Origin: Schistocephalus solidus
Taxonomy: Eukaryota > Platyhelminthes > Cestoda > Diphyllobothriidea > Diphyllobothriidae
Direction of reading: 5' to 3'
Assembly (NCBI GenBank): GCA_017591395.1
Contig: WEDG01000751.1
Coordinates: 92,286-156,285, forward strand
DNA length: 64,000 bases
Shown here: positions 35,571 through 48,853 of the stretch, one piece after another
Numbering within the stretch: the first letter of the stretch is position 1
How the letters are laid out: each line of letters opens with the position of its first letter
Translations under genes and position numbers: made by a program
The notes under the pieces: model-generated
Database searches by the model: none
What the model saw: the letters and a program-made list of their open reading frames with translations, nothing else
Told to the model about the DNA's origin: nothing

Positions 35571-38395
35571 TACTTCCGAGGTGAAATGGCTATCCGTAAA
35601 GAGTGCCAGGTACATCAAGTCTAGATCTCCTGACAGTCTACCGCCCACCGAGAAGAGACCCCGTAGCCGATGCTTACCTGCTAGAGGAGCTTGAAAAGAT
35701 TGCTACACGGTTGGATATCCTGATCATGGGTGACTTCAATGCGCCTCACATCGACTGTAGCTCAACCTGCGCACATAGATCTGATCTAGCCTTTGACGGT
35801 TGATTTCTGAGCACGAAGCTAAAGCTACTTCTCACACAGCACGTCTTTTTTCCAACCAGGGTGTGCGAAGGACAACAGGCCAATTGCCTGGACCTAGTTC
35901 TCACGAAGTCGCACGACAGCATCGACGAAGTGTCATGTCTACCTCCGCAAGGCAAAAGTGACCACGTGGTACTGCGATGGGAGTACTCACTATTTTCTAT
36001 ACCAGCAAGACCCACAACAATCAGAAGGAATATATGGCAAGGCGATTTCGGTGGAATGAGGGCCGAACTCATGCGCACTCAGTGGGAACCTTTATTCTTT
36101 GGAAACAAAACCGAGGACTGGGAAACGTTCCGGGACATACTGCAAAGGCTCATGGAAAATCACTGTCCAATTTTGAGAAAAAGGTTAAAAAACAGACCGC
36201 GATTTCTTACGCAGGCCTTAAAAATCGAAGTTAACAAAAAGCGGAGATTGTGGAAAAAATTGCTTACGGACGGAACTCCTGCATCTCTTAATGCGTACAA
36301 AATGCAGAGAAATCGGGTCAAGGGCCTTATTGTTAGAAAATGACAGACTTTCGAAGTGGACCTGCTGAACCTGGCCACCGTGAACCCTAAACTGTTTTAC
36401 GGTTACCTCTGTCAGAATACACGGAACATAGATCCGATAACCCTGCTGAGTACCGCCGAAGGCATAGACCTTACTGAATACGGTGCAAAGGCTGATCAAC
36501 TTTCGGAATTTTTCCAGTCGGTTTTCACAAAGGAAACGAGATACGATCACCCTACCGATGGCTTCGAAGTGGATACAATAGTCGAGACTGTTAATTTCAC
36601 CGAGACTACTGTCCTCAAGGAACTTTTAGGGTTAAAGGAATCTAAGTCTCCGGGTCCCGATGAAGTACCTGCCAAGCTGCTGAAAGAGCTCGCGAGAGAG
36701 TTGGCAAAACCACTCTCTACGCTTTTCCAAACATACTTTCAGACCGTAAGTCTACCAGCCGACTGGAAATCCGCATGGATTACGCCGCTTTATAAGGGTG
36801 GAAGCTGGGTCTCTGCAAACAATTATCGACTGGTCAGCATAACTTCAGTTTGCTGCAAAATCATGGAAAAAATAATTAAGCAACAACTAATGCAGTTTTT
36901 CGAACATAACAATCTGCTATCCGAAGCCCAGCACGGTTTCCGTAGAGGTAGATCCTGCGTCACAAATTTGCTCTACTGTTAAGAACGTTGGACTGAAGCG
37001 GTCGATAGTGGAAATACGGTGCACGCAGTCTATATAGACTTCAAAAAGGCTTTTGCTAGGGTGCCGCACCACCGCTTTCTGTACAAACTCAACCACATAG
37101 GCGTAAGAGGTAGACTTCTGACATGGATAAAAACTTCTTAACTGGCCGCTCACAAACTGTCCATATGAGTTACAAACAGTCGACTAAAGTTGAGGTTGAG
37201 AGTTGTGTTCCCCAAGGCTCTGTTATCGGCCCTATTTTGTTCATTGTCTACATCAACGATTGTGCCAATGAACTGGACTGCGATATTGCCATGTTTGCCG
37301 ATGATCTCGAACTTTGGCACATCATTCAAACTGCGGCTGTTGAAAAGAACTTGCAGGCAAACTTAAATCTACTCCAGAAATGGTCAAATGACTGGCTCTT
37401 GTCGTTTAATGAGAGCAAGTGCAACATCATACGAGTCGGGAAAAGCAAGCCTTCGAACCGTACGGTTAACAGTCTGAATGGCATTCCATTAAAAGTAGTG
37501 GATGTCCAAAAGGACCTTGGAGTCTGGATCACGGCCTCGCTTAAACCCTCCCTACATTGCGCAAAGGTAGCGAGGTCAGCCATGTCGATTCTGTACCTCG
37601 TTTAACGTGATTTTGCAGCCTTCACTACTGACTGCTTCGCAAAAGTCCTCGGAACATTCGTGCGGCCACAGCTAGAGTCCGCTATCCAAGCTTGGAGACC
37701 CTGGGCGGCGAAGGAAATCAACATTCTCGAAAAGGTCCAAGGGCGAGCAACCAAACTTGTCATTGGACATGGCTCACAGCCTTATGAAACACGGCTTTCG
37801 GGTCTCAATCTCTTTCCCTTGCACTATAGACAGCTTCGGGGGGACCTGATACTAACATTCCGCATACTACGCGTCCAGGACTGTTGTCTCGTCCCAGGGG
37901 ATTTCTTCGAGTTGTCAAAAACAACGAACTTGAGAGGTCATCCTCTCAAATTACGTGTGACTGGAGCAAGGCTAGACATTCGGAAGTACTTCTTCTCCAA
38001 AAGATAGTCGAAGCTTGGAATAGTCTTCTTCCGGATGTTGTTATGTCGGACTCCTTGGAGGTTTTTAAGAGAAAGTTAGATCGATATAATGGTGTTAGCT
38101 ACAACACTAACTAAAAAGTGCGTGTGACGTCAGAAAACAAGGCATGTATGATACTACTAGATATATTTCAGTAACATTTCTTTATGTTGTTATTTTCGTT
38201 CGAGGGCTTGCATTCACCCATTATTCCCATGCTGGGGTCCTCTAGGTCTTCGCTGCTTAACTTATTTGCTCACCTTGGCGACACCGTGAGTGTTCGCATC
38301 AGCTGGACTTGGTGACCGTCGTCCATGAGGTGTATGAACGTTCTCCCTTGGTTCGAACCGAAATGGACCGAGGATGATCTGGACATATATTTCCG
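35571..38395 (+). mobile_element. CR1/Jockey-type LINE, 5' truncated
   Basis: The sequence starts inside the endonuclease (LDLLTVYRPPRRDP, then LIMGDFNAPHIDCSS near 35728). It continues through CLDLVLTKSHD, the SPGPDEVPAKLLK and PLYKGG blocks, HGFRRGRSC, VYIDFKKAF, VPQGSVIGPILF and MFADDLELW at about 37291, then a C-terminal GRATKLVIG region ending near 38114. The last 280 nt are an untranslated tail. Lesions: in-frame stops near 35802, 36342, 36980 and 37604, and single-base frameshifts near 37135 and 37990. It is the best-kept polymerase in the window. Confidence 0.85.
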
Positions 38396-40299
38396 CCAAA
38401 ACGTTTGACATCCCCATTTCCAGGCAGAATATTATAAACCCATCATAACGTAAATTATTCTAAGTGTTTGCCTTCTCCATTGCGAAAATAAAAGTCGATT
38501 GAAGCATCTAACACTGTGCTAGTACGCTGTCCACATTTTGCATCTTCTGATTAAAAGTAGGTTACTAGTTACCTCATTGATCACTGCGAGCCGATGTGCG
38601 CATAATTGGCTCAGTTTTGAGGGAATTCTTCTGAAAGGGCTGTGCTCTGTCCTAACAAAACACCCGGTCAAAGGACGGCAGAAAGTATACCTGTATCGGC
38701 CATCAAGGTGACAGCATCTCCGGTGGATGAAAGCCACGAGTAATTTCCGCTATCATGTTTTTTTTCAAATGACAGCATTAGACATGCTGTAGACATGCTG
38801 CCCAAATCCACGCAGAACTGATTTACACCCAACTTGAACCTGTCTAAAGCATGGAATTCACCATAGTTTTCTAAAAATTTCAACAAAATTGCAACGTACC
38901 ATGACGGTACACGTGAATAGAAAACCCCTTATCGTGGGATCCTGCGCTGACTTCCACACAAATTTGAGTTGATAGCAAAATTAGAGTAAGGGTTGATTTG
39001 GGTTTAGACTTAATTTTAGGGATATGGTTACTTTTTGGGTTTCTGTTTGGGTTACGACTACGACGAGAGTATTTACCTTACCTTAAATTTTGCACAAGGC
39101 CTCCCTTATTTACCGGGGGAGGGAGAAGTGGGTTTCTTTCTTCGTGTCATTGAACTGAGGTGCTAGGTGCTTTGTAGGGTCAGGTGCGGTAGGCCATGAG
39201 AAAATATTGTCGTTATATGTGCCTGCATTATTTGATCATACCGGCCTATACACAAGGATAATATTCTTTCTGTTTTTTCCATGTCATCAGTATTAGACTG
39301 CGCGCTGGTCAACTTCCTTATTGTGACATTTATGCTGTGATCATCTGTATTAGATAGTAGACTCACTGAATTTAATATGGTATATAAAGTAAAAACCAGG
39401 TCATTTGTGACTTGCGCAGACGTGCTGATCAGCATTTTAACGCATGGCATTCATTCTCGCCTCCCCTCTCCTGAATAAGCTGGCCATTAGGGCAGTGGCG
39501 TTCGACTGTCGATTTGAAGCACTAGTTTAACACCTAGAAGACAACCATCCCTATGTCAACGCATGGGAAACGTGAAACGTTTGCTAGCAACTGCACGATT
39601 CTGATAGAGATCATGCAAACTTACCTCAGTGGTTGACTAGCAGATTTTAAATTGGCGGAACGTTGGTAGGCATTTCCACTTAATAATTCAAAGCTGTCCC
39701 TCTCACACCACTCTTTTTGCTTAAACAGTCAGTGATGTGACAACAATCTTCCCATTATTAGACTTGCCACATAGTGGTCTTAATGGTAAGTTCTGGAATG
39801 ACTGAGGAAACCGTAGTGCCAGAAAAACGAACTCGGAATGCTGTCCGACACACCCACTAACAGTGCATTATAAAAAAAAACTTTGGAGTACCGGGCGACT
39901 ATAACTTGAATGTTCTATAACCATGCAAGCAGCAAAACGCCTAATGTTGCAAAATATGGCCTAATGAAAAAAGATAAAATGATGACCTTTCTCTTCCTTT
40001 ATGCGGCTAGCAGTACTAGTTGCGGCCAAATTATGAGCAAGACTCAATAGGGTTGGTCGTTATCAGAAAAGGCAAATTACTGAAGATGCAATTGCAATCG
40101 TACTTTTCCCCACCCACTAACTGAAACCCAAACACCCTTAACTACAGCGTTGATTCAGTCAATTGGCCTCGGGTCAACTTAAAAAGACTATTGGGTTTTT
40201 TGGCTTCCGTCACGTATGTGCAAAGGATGCAAACATATTACAGTTCAAAGCCATTAAAACACACAGGTTGCTAACCGAGAAGGGCCAGAATGGAATGGG

Positions 40300-40545
40300 T
40301 AGGGTAAGCTAAATTTTGGCTGGAGGCGAGGCTAAACTACTTTAATAGAAATAAGGCTGTAGCCTGAAAAGGCTGCGATGCAAATCCAAGTATCAATTTA
40401 GCAATGCCACCAAAGACAAGGGAGACGCGGATGACCATTTCTGACTCATTAGCCGTCATAAACCAGTCCTCCCCAACCCGACGCTCGAAACTGCGACCTT
40501 ATGATCAGAAATCCAATGCTCTAACCATTCAGCCACGAGCCCGCT
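40300..40545 (-). mobile_element. tRNA-derived SINE
   Basis: On the minus strand, 40543-40473 reads like a degenerate tRNA: a TGGCTGAATGG A box and a GTTTCGAGC B-box-like element at the usual spacing. A non-tRNA body runs to about 40300. Stem pairing is too poor for a functional tRNA gene. Confidence 0.5.
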
Positions 40546-41310
40546 TTCTTGCCGATTTAGATCGGAATAGTGACAGTCATTGACGAACTCTCACCAAACT
40601 CCGCTAGCGACCGGTGAACGTTCGTCAACGACTGCAAGTGTGAACTGTTCCAATAAGATGCCGCACTGACCACCTGATAACCAGTCAACTCTGGTCATAA
40701 GTAGCGGCTAATACTTATCCCATAAAGTAACCTGGGGCATGTGATGCAGAAATAATACAAGTCTAATTAGACACTTTCCATCCACTTGCAACATGTTTTC
40801 ATGCGCACATGTTAAGATCGCTTGAATCGATCTTTTGGCCGTGTAAACGAACATGCGACTGCAGGGAAAGTGCGAGTTCAAGGTCAAATCACACTTCGAA
40901 CTGGAATATTTGTATGTTTCGAATGCAACGGCTGTGTGTGCATCCCATCGAATAGACTAATGCGGTCAATCCTGCTTTACTGACTTTAAAAGTAGAAAAG
41001 TGTGTTTAGGAATTGACGAGCTAAACTTAAGTGAAATATTAATCTGAAAAAAATCGTAAAATACTGCCATTTTTACTACTTATTGCACTATTCGGTAAGT
41101 GAGAGAGAAGTTGCAGAATATTATTTCCATGGGCTCTATGGACATACAGACGTTGTTTGTCAATACAGCGTGATTTCCAAGACGCAGTTAAATGAGGGAG
41201 GTTCAGTTGTAGGAAGGAGGCCTCCGTACACCTGACATTTCGGATTTAAATTATCTTGCAGTCTCTGCTTATGAGCTGATGGGTAATTCTGAAAAGTCAA
41301 ACGAATGAAA

Positions 41311-41612
41311 TTATTGCTGGCGCGAAGAATGTCCTTCTTATGGGCGTTGAATGTCCTTGCACTGCTAATGGTGACCCACTTATCTTTTTTTATTAATTTT
41401 TTCAATGGCAATATTGTGGAAAACATGTGTACAGTCACGAGTATCACTCTCGTAAGCTAATATTTGCGCGCAAGAAGATGATAGTAAAATCACATTGACA
41501 ACCTTCGCAAAGCTTTGGTCTTTCGAACCAAAGAGTTATTTATTCAACACCAGAAATAACTGAGGTACTGAATATGTTTTCAAAATATGAGGGGTTTTAT
41601 CGACCAAGGTAA
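41311..41612 (+). pseudogene. Broken duplicate of the membrane-anchor exon
   Basis: It begins GCGCGAAGAATGTCCTTC, like the frame at 11240-10944, but loses frame after the hydrophobic span, through small changes in a T-rich run. Confidence 0.35.
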
Positions 41613-41869
41613 CGAAACCGACAGGAGTCGGTTAAAAATACCCTCGCGTTACATGGGTTCGTGAACTAAATTCCAGGAGAACGTGGGGTCAAAGTTGTAT
41701 GTAAGCATAATGGACAACCTTAAAGGATTAGGGTTGACGTATTAGGCTTAGTAAACTCAGGGGAAGGCAGGCGGTTGTGGCTGGGATGGCGAATCAAGCG
41801 TGAGCACGGGAATAGTTAACACCCGGGAATATAGGGTAGGGCCAAAAGCAACATGTGGTGTATATGCAT

Positions 41870-44800
41870 TAGTGTGCAGGGTCTCCGGTTTTGGGTGTGC
41901 CTCCACACCCGGTATGTCCAACTTCCGAACTTCTCACCTCTCCCCTCTCAAAAAGTCCTACGGTGGAGGTGACAGCAACCCGTAGGTGGCCCAGGCTAAC
42001 TCGGGTCGTTCTCCCACTAAAACAAAACTGTGACTCATAGTGGATTTCGGCAGCCGTCTGGGATGTCTGAGCAGCCCTATTTAGGGACAGCACTGCTTGC
42101 CTCCTCGCGGAGGAAGGGGCTAGAAAAGGTGTCCTAATCAAATGCTGGTTATCACGTCTTCTGAAGCCGGCCGTGGCTCACAGATCGCAAAATACGCGGT
42201 CGTTTAACTCAAACAAACAACAATACCTCCGTCCCAATCCCCCTCGCCATACCTTCCAGGCTGCTCGGGTGAGTCCACTCACGCAAGTAGCCTGGAATTT
42301 TCGTTTCCTTTTAGACAATCCTAAAAGCAACCGGCCGGAACTAGTCGCTCGGGAACTGGCGCGCTACAATGTGCACATTGCTGCTCTCAGCAAGACCCGA
42401 TTCTCTGAGCAGGATCAGCTGGAGGAGGTGGGAGCCGGTTGCACCTTCTTCTGGAGCGGTCGCCCAAAGGCAGAGCGACGCGACGCTGGTTTTTCCTTTG
42501 CCATCCGTAACAACATCGTGGGACGTCTCTCCTGTCTGCCGCAGGGTATCAATGCTCACCTGATGAGCCTCCACATGGCTCTTAGGGGAAACCAGTTCAC
42601 CACCATCATCAGCGCCTACGCTCCACAATGACGAGCTCTGATGCGGCGAAGGACGAATTAAAAGAGGACCTGCGCGCCCTACTGGCCACTGTGCCGAAAG
42701 AGGACAAGTTAATTGTCCTTGGTGACTTCCACGCCCGCGTCGGGACGGGCAACGCTGCCTGACAGGGAGTGCTGGGTCCACGCGGTATCGTTAGCTGTAA
42801 CGATAACGGCCTCCTTCTTCTGCGAACGGGTGCGGAACACCGTCTTCTGCTGATCAACACCTTCTTCCGCCTTCCGACGCGGGGGAAGGCCACGTGGATG
42901 CAACCTTGGTCGCGGCACTGGATAGCTGCTGGACAATGTTCTCGTCCGGAGGCGAGATCGACAGGAATTGCTGGTAACCAAGGCAATCCACGATGCCGAT
43001 GGTTGGACAGATTACCGCCTCGTCATCTCCCAGATGAGGCTCCGACTGCAACCCCGATGAAGGCCCTAAGGTAAGTGGCCGCCAGGTAAGTTAAATACTC
43101 TTTTGTTAAATTTGCCTGCTCCCTGTTTTAATTTCAGCAACCAAATATCCGAAAAATTGGAGAACCTGCATGCTTCAGATAATAGCGGCACCGTGGAAAC
43201 ACGATGGGGCCAACTGTGAAATTTCATCAATTCCACCGCCCTCGAAGTCCTCGGATGCGCACGCCATCAACACCAGGACTGGTTTGATGACAATGATGCC
43301 GACATCAGCAACCTACTCGCGGAGAAGTCTACATGGACCTCCAGACTGACACCACCAAAGCAGTCTTTTTCAGATGCCGGCGCCTTGTACAGCAATGGCT
43401 GCGGGAGATGCAGGATGCCTGGATGATCCGAAAGGCTGAGGAAATCCAGGGGTATGCGCACGGCAAGGAAATGATAAACTTTTCAAAGCCATCAAGGCGA
43501 TCTACGGCCCGTGTATCAAGGGACCGCAACGCTGCTCAGCTCTGACGGCACAACACTGCTGGCATAGAAATCGTAAATTCTGAAGCGCTAGGCCGTGCAC
43601 TTCAGAAGTGTCCTTAATTGCTCAAAATCCGTCTCCGATGCTGCCATTGACCGGCTCACTCAAGTGGACACAAAAAAATGACCTGGATCTGCCGCCTTCC
43701 CTACCGGAAACCATCCGGGCCGTGCAGCAGATTTCCAGCGGTAGAGAACCGGGATCCGACGCAATCCTACCAAAAGTCTATAAGCACGGTGGGCCCGGCA
43801 GATGTCAGAACTCACTCTTCCATGACATGTGGCACCAAGGACAAGTTCCTCAGGATTTCAACGACGCTACCATCGTACATATCTACAAACTGCAGGGGTA
43901 CCGGCAACTCTGTGATAATCACAGAAGATACTTGTTACTTAACATCGCCGGGATGATCTTCGCCCGTATCCTTCTCAATTGTCTGAACGGTTACCTAGAG
44001 TAGGGCCTGCTCCTGGAAAGCCAATGTGTTTTCCGCCGACACCGCAGAACATCCGAAATGATCCTTGCCACCCGCCAGCTACTAGAGAAGTACCAGGAGA
44101 TGCACAGTCACCTATACACTTCCTTGGTGGATCTGAAGAAAGCCTTTGACACGGTGAATCGTGACGTACTGTGGAAAGTCATGCAGAAATTCGGCTGTCC
44201 TGAGCGGTTTACGCATACGGTGCGTCAGTTTCATGACGGGATGATGGCACGTGTCACTGACAACGGGACGGTATCCAAAGCATTCGCAGTGACCAACGGA
44301 GTGAAGCAGAGCTGTGTATTGGCGCCCACCCTGTTCAGTTTCATGTTCTCAGCTATGCTGATGGACGCCTATCATGATGAGCAGCCTGGGATCCCCATCG
44401 TCTTCAGAACTGACGGGCACCTTCTCAACACTCAGCGTATGCAGGCTTCAACGCGCGTGTCTACGACTACAGTTCATGACTTGCTCTTCTCGGACGACTG
44501 AGCACTTAACACCGTGACAATTGAGAACATGCAATGAGTACGGACCTCGTCACCGAAGGCTGCGCTGATTTGGATTAACAATCAGTACAGCCAAAACGGT
44601 TGTCATGCACCAGCCGCCACCCAGCGCTGAATACAATGCTCCTCGAATAATTTTCAACGGTGCTCAACTCAAAAAACGTGGAAACCTTCGCTTATCTAGG
44701 AAGCACGCTGTAACGCAACACGAGAATCGATGCCGAGGTTGCCCAACGGATCTCCAAAGCTAGTCAATCCTTCGGCCGGCTTCAAGCCTTCGTGTGGAAT

Positions 44801-46012
44801 CGCCACCTTATTCACCTGAATACCAAACTGAAGATGTACATGGCCGTCGTCTTGATGACACTCCTTTACGGAGCGGAAACCTGGACCGTCTACTCGAAGC
44901 AAGACAGGAAGCTGAATCGCTTTCATCTCAGCTGCCTCCACAGAATACTGAAGCTGAGATGGCAAGACAGGATCCCGGTCAAGGAAGTCCTAACGTGGAC
45001 AGGAATCATCAGCATCCACGCCATGCTTAAGCATATGCAACTGCGATGGAGTGGCCACCTGGTAAGAATAGATGACGAGCGACTTCCTGAACGTATTTTC
45101 TGTGGAGATGTCGAAACGGGTGCTCGCCAACAGGAAGGTCAAATAGGACACTTCAAGGACCCTTTGAAGAAATTTCTGAAGCAACTGAAAATCAACACGG
45201 TGATCTGGAAGGACCTCGCCCAGGATAGACCGGCATGGAGAAGATCCGTGAAAACCGGTTTAGCAATCTATGAGGCAAACCGAATCGCCCCCGCCAAGGC
45301 CAAAATAGCGGCACGAAAGTCACCAGCGCCCCGGACCTACACCGCCAATGCCTAGGCCCTGCCAACATGCCCACGCTGTCAGTGCATCTTCCACACGCGA
45401 ATCGGACTGGTTGTACATCTTCGGACGCAATTCACCAACCATCGGACAATTCCAATTTCTACGTCAAATTCTGCCAACCATCGTTCAAACGCCCCCACTC
45501 CTACTCCTGGCATCAATTCCATTACTCCCACCATCATAGAGACCACATCTCAAAATTCATCGCCTGTCACCCCACCACCACAACTACCACCGCCTTTACT
45601 ACCACAACCAACATCAGCGATGCGCACACTCTCTCCTAAACTGTCCGTAATGCGACCGCACATTCACCTCACGCATCGGCCTGGTCAGTCACTTTCGAAT
45701 AAATTGTACAGAGACTGGTGAACCAGTTTCTGGAGCACCAACACACAGCAGGGATCGTCGCCTCCACTGCCCTCACTGTCTTCGAGCATTCACTCATCGC
45801 ATGGGCCTATTTGGTCACATGCGTATCCATGACATCTTAATTCACCGCAATACTGACAACAACTATACACCATGCACACCCTCCGCTCTGCCATTCTTAC
45901 CGCCACTGCCGACCCCACTACCATAAATGACATCCCCCCAGCCTCTACCAATTTGTCCTGCCCACACTGCGCCCGCAACGTCAACTCACGCATCGGCCTG
46001 GTCTGTCACCTT
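41870..46012 (+). mobile_element. RTE-type LINE, near full length (L4)
   Basis: Leader from about 41870. Endonuclease 42300-43070 (LSKTRFSEQDQLEE, YAPQ then ATGA break at 42630, LGDFHARVG near 42718). Linker 43070-43140. Reverse transcriptase 43140-44510 (SSGREPGSDAI, VDLKKAFDTVN, GVKQSCVLAPTLF, LLFSDD in place of FADD). Post-polymerase region 44760-45355 ([24 protein letters not shown]). Zinc fingers 45360-46010. A TAG at 45353 stands where other copies read Gln, just before the first finger. At 46012 the element stops in a finger and meets the tail of the next, oppositely oriented copy. Confidence 0.85.
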
Positions 46013-47098
46013 AAGAAGGAGCCATTGCAGCCTGACTCTCAATCCATCAGTCAGCCACTCCAAAAAAACAGACATTGGGCTGGCCACGCGGTCTGAGTTA
46101 TCCCGTCAGTTGGCAACCTTCCGAGCCACGGCTTTGAGCGCACCATGATAGTTTCAAGCGCGTCAGATTGTTTACAGCGAGGAAAATGCGCTGAGGTGTT
46201 GACCTCACTCCCTGCCTTACCACCAAAGTCAGACCACCATTCTAGTCCGTCCGTTGTCTTATGTGGGAGTGGCCGCATTGGCTGATGGGTCGGTGTACCC
46301 GTCTTCGCGCGCTACAGCATGACCTTGCCCGCATCACACACACACCAGGATGTACTTACTCAAAGGATATGGAGGAGCCGTCTGACTCCCTGGTCAGCAA
46401 CTCGACACACACGGCACATACACTGAGCCGATGGCGTGATCTGGTGTAAGCGTCAGATTGACAGCCTTCCAAGCCACGGTTTCTAGCACACCGTGATTTT
46501 AGCAGGTACATTATGATGATTGTGAGGGTGTTTTCTATGTATTAGTGTTCGCTAATGTGGCTTAGCCTCCGGTGGTTTACCGCAGGTTGTGTTGGAGGCG
46601 CGTGTGTCCTTATAAGACCATGTGGTGTGTAAATGTGCGGGAGCAGTGAGAGCAGTGAAGGTGGGTGCGTCGAGTGTATGTCAGAGCCCCAGGCACTGGT
46701 TCACCAGCCTCCGTGAGTTGGATTCACAGGTGACCGACCAGGCTGATGCGTGAGCTGAAGTTGTGGGCGCAGTGGGGGCAGGAGAAATCGGTAGAGGCTG
46801 GGGGGATGTCATTCATGGTAGTGGGGGGTCAGGGGCGCTAAGAATGGCAGGAGCGGAGGGTGTGCATGGTGCATCGGTATTGTCGGCATTGTGGTGAATT
46901 CCGCTGTCATGGATGCGCATGTGACCGAATAGGCCCATGCGATGAGTGAATGCGCGAGGACAGTGAGGGCAGTGGAGGTGACGATCTCTGCTGTGTGATG
47001 GTGCTCCAGGCACTGGCTCACCAGTCTCTGTACGATGTATTCGCAAGTGACCGACCAGGCCGATGCGTGAGGTGAATTTGCGGTCGCATTGAGTACAG

Positions 47099-47584
47099 CT
47101 AAGGAGAGATTCCCCATCGCTGATAGTGGTGGTGGTGGTAGTAGTGAAGGCGAAGGCGGTGGTGGTTGCGGTGGGGGGTAGCAGGCGATGAGTAGATGGA
47201 TGTGGTCTCTATGATGGTGGTAGTAATGGAATTTATGCCAGGAGTGAATGTGGGAGAGTCAGAAGGAGGGTTGGCAGAATTTGACGTGGAAATTGGAATT
47301 GTCGGATTGTTGGTGCATTGCGTCCTTAGATGTCCAAGCAGGCCGATTCGCGCGTGGAAGATGCGTTGACAGCGCGGGCATGTTGGCAGGGTCTGGGCAT
47401 TGGCGGTGTTGGTCCGGGGCGCTGGTGACTTTCGTGCCACTCTGTTGGCCTTGGTGGCGGCGATCCGGTTGGCCTCATAGATTGCTGAACCAGTCTTTAC
47501 TGATCTTCTCCATGCCGGTCTATCCTGGGCGAGGTCCTCCCAGGTCGCCGAGTTGATTTTCAGTTGCTTCAGCAATTCCTTCAA
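47099..47584 (-). pseudogene. LINE post-polymerase region fused to first zinc finger (L5)
   Basis: One 161-codon open frame runs from the end of the post-polymerase region ([30 protein letters not shown]) without break into CPRCQRIFHARIGLLGHL..C, a C2HC finger. This shows directly that the fingers belong to the LINE polyprotein. The rest of the fingers continue in a shifted frame at 47046-46813 (CPHCPRAFTHRMGLFGHM). Confidence 0.8.
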
Positions 47585-48034
47585 AGGGTACTTAAAGCGT
47601 CGTTTTTGACCTTCCTGTTGGCGAGCACCCGTTTCGACATCTCCATAGAAAATACGTTCAGGAAGTCGCTCGTCATATATTCTTACCAGGTGGCCACTCC
47701 CTTACAGTTGCATTTGCCTCAGCATGGCGTGGATGCTGATGATTCCTGTCCACGTTAGGACTTCCTTGACCGGGATCCTGTCTTGCCATCTCAGCTTCAG
47801 TATTCTGTGGAGGCAGCTGAGATGAAAGCGATTCAGCTTCCTGTCTTGCTTCGAGTAGACGGTCCAGGTTTCCGCTCCGTAAAGGAGTGTCATCAAGACG
47901 ACGGCCATGTACATCTTCAGTTTGGTATTCAGGTGAATAAGGTGGCGATTCCACACGAAGGCTTGAAGCCGGCCGAAGGATTGACTAGCTTTGGAGATCC
48001 GTTGGGCAACCTCGGCATCGATTCTCGTGTTGCG

Positions 48035-48853
48035 TTACAGCGTGCTTCCTAGATAAGCGAAGGTTTCCACGTTTTTGAGTTGAGCACCGTTGAAAATTAT
48101 TCGAGGAGCATTGTATTCAGCGCTGGGTGGCGGCTGGTGCATGACAACCGTTTTGGCTGTACTGATTGTTAATCCAAAATCAGCGCAGCCTTCGGCGAAG
48201 AGGTCCATGCTCCTTTTCATGTCCTCCTCCGTCACGGTGTTAAGGGCGCAGTCGTCCGCGAAGAGCAAATCATGGACTGTAGTCGTAGACACGCGCGTTG
48301 GAGCCTGCATACGCCGACTGTTGAAAAGGTGCCCGCCAGTTCTGTAGGCGATGCGGATACCAGGCTGCTCATCACAGTAGGCGTCCATCAGCATAGCCGA
48401 GAACATGAGACTGAAGAGGGTGCTGGCCAGTACGCAGCCCTGCATCACTCCGTTGGTCACTGCAAATGCTTCGGATACCGTCCCGTTGTCAGTGACGCGC
48501 GACATCGTCCCGTCATGAAGCTGACGCACCATGTGCGTGAACCGCTCAGGACAGCCGAATTTCTGCATGACTTTCCACAGTCCGTCAAGATTCACCGCGT
48601 CAAAGGCTTTCGTTAGATCCACGAAGGTAGTGTATAGGTGAGTTCGCATCTCCTGACACTTCTCTTGTAGCTGGCGGGCGGCAAAGATCATATCGGTTGT
48701 TCCGCGGGTTCGGCTGAAGCCACATTTGCTTTCTGGGAGCAGGCCCTGCTCTAGGTGACCGTTAAGACGATTGAGAAGGATACGGGCAAAGATCTTCCCG
48801 GCGATGTTGAGCAACGAGATGCCTCTGTGATTATCACAGATTTTCCGGTTCAC
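48035..48853 (-). pseudogene. LINE reverse transcriptase, long open part (L5)
   Basis: 272 codons. It has NRKICDNHRGISLLN, a VDLTKAFDAVN palm motif, GVMQGCVLASTLFSLMF, the catalytic FADD followed by CALNTV, and LTISTAKTVVM. It ends at a TAA in the context GSTL-stop that is shared with the copies near 33175 and 44710. The catalytic aspartates are intact. Confidence 0.8.

Larger units (their letters stand above)
38400..42280. repeat. Right arm of inverted repeat IR3
   Basis: This is the reverse complement of 10280-14530, except that 39333-40540 is unique to this arm. The stretch 39470-40290 shows no gene. Confidence 0.8.

Noticed and set aside
40473..40543. Functional tRNA gene
   Set aside because: Box A and B are recognisable but acceptor and anticodon stems do not pair well; SINE head is more likely.
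43066..43138. Intron-like GTAAGT...TTTCAG between LINE endonuclease and polymerase
   Set aside because: The copies near 34770-34840 and 63080-63145 can be read through in frame as a Lys/Pro/Leu-rich linker, so it is coding linker rather than an intron.
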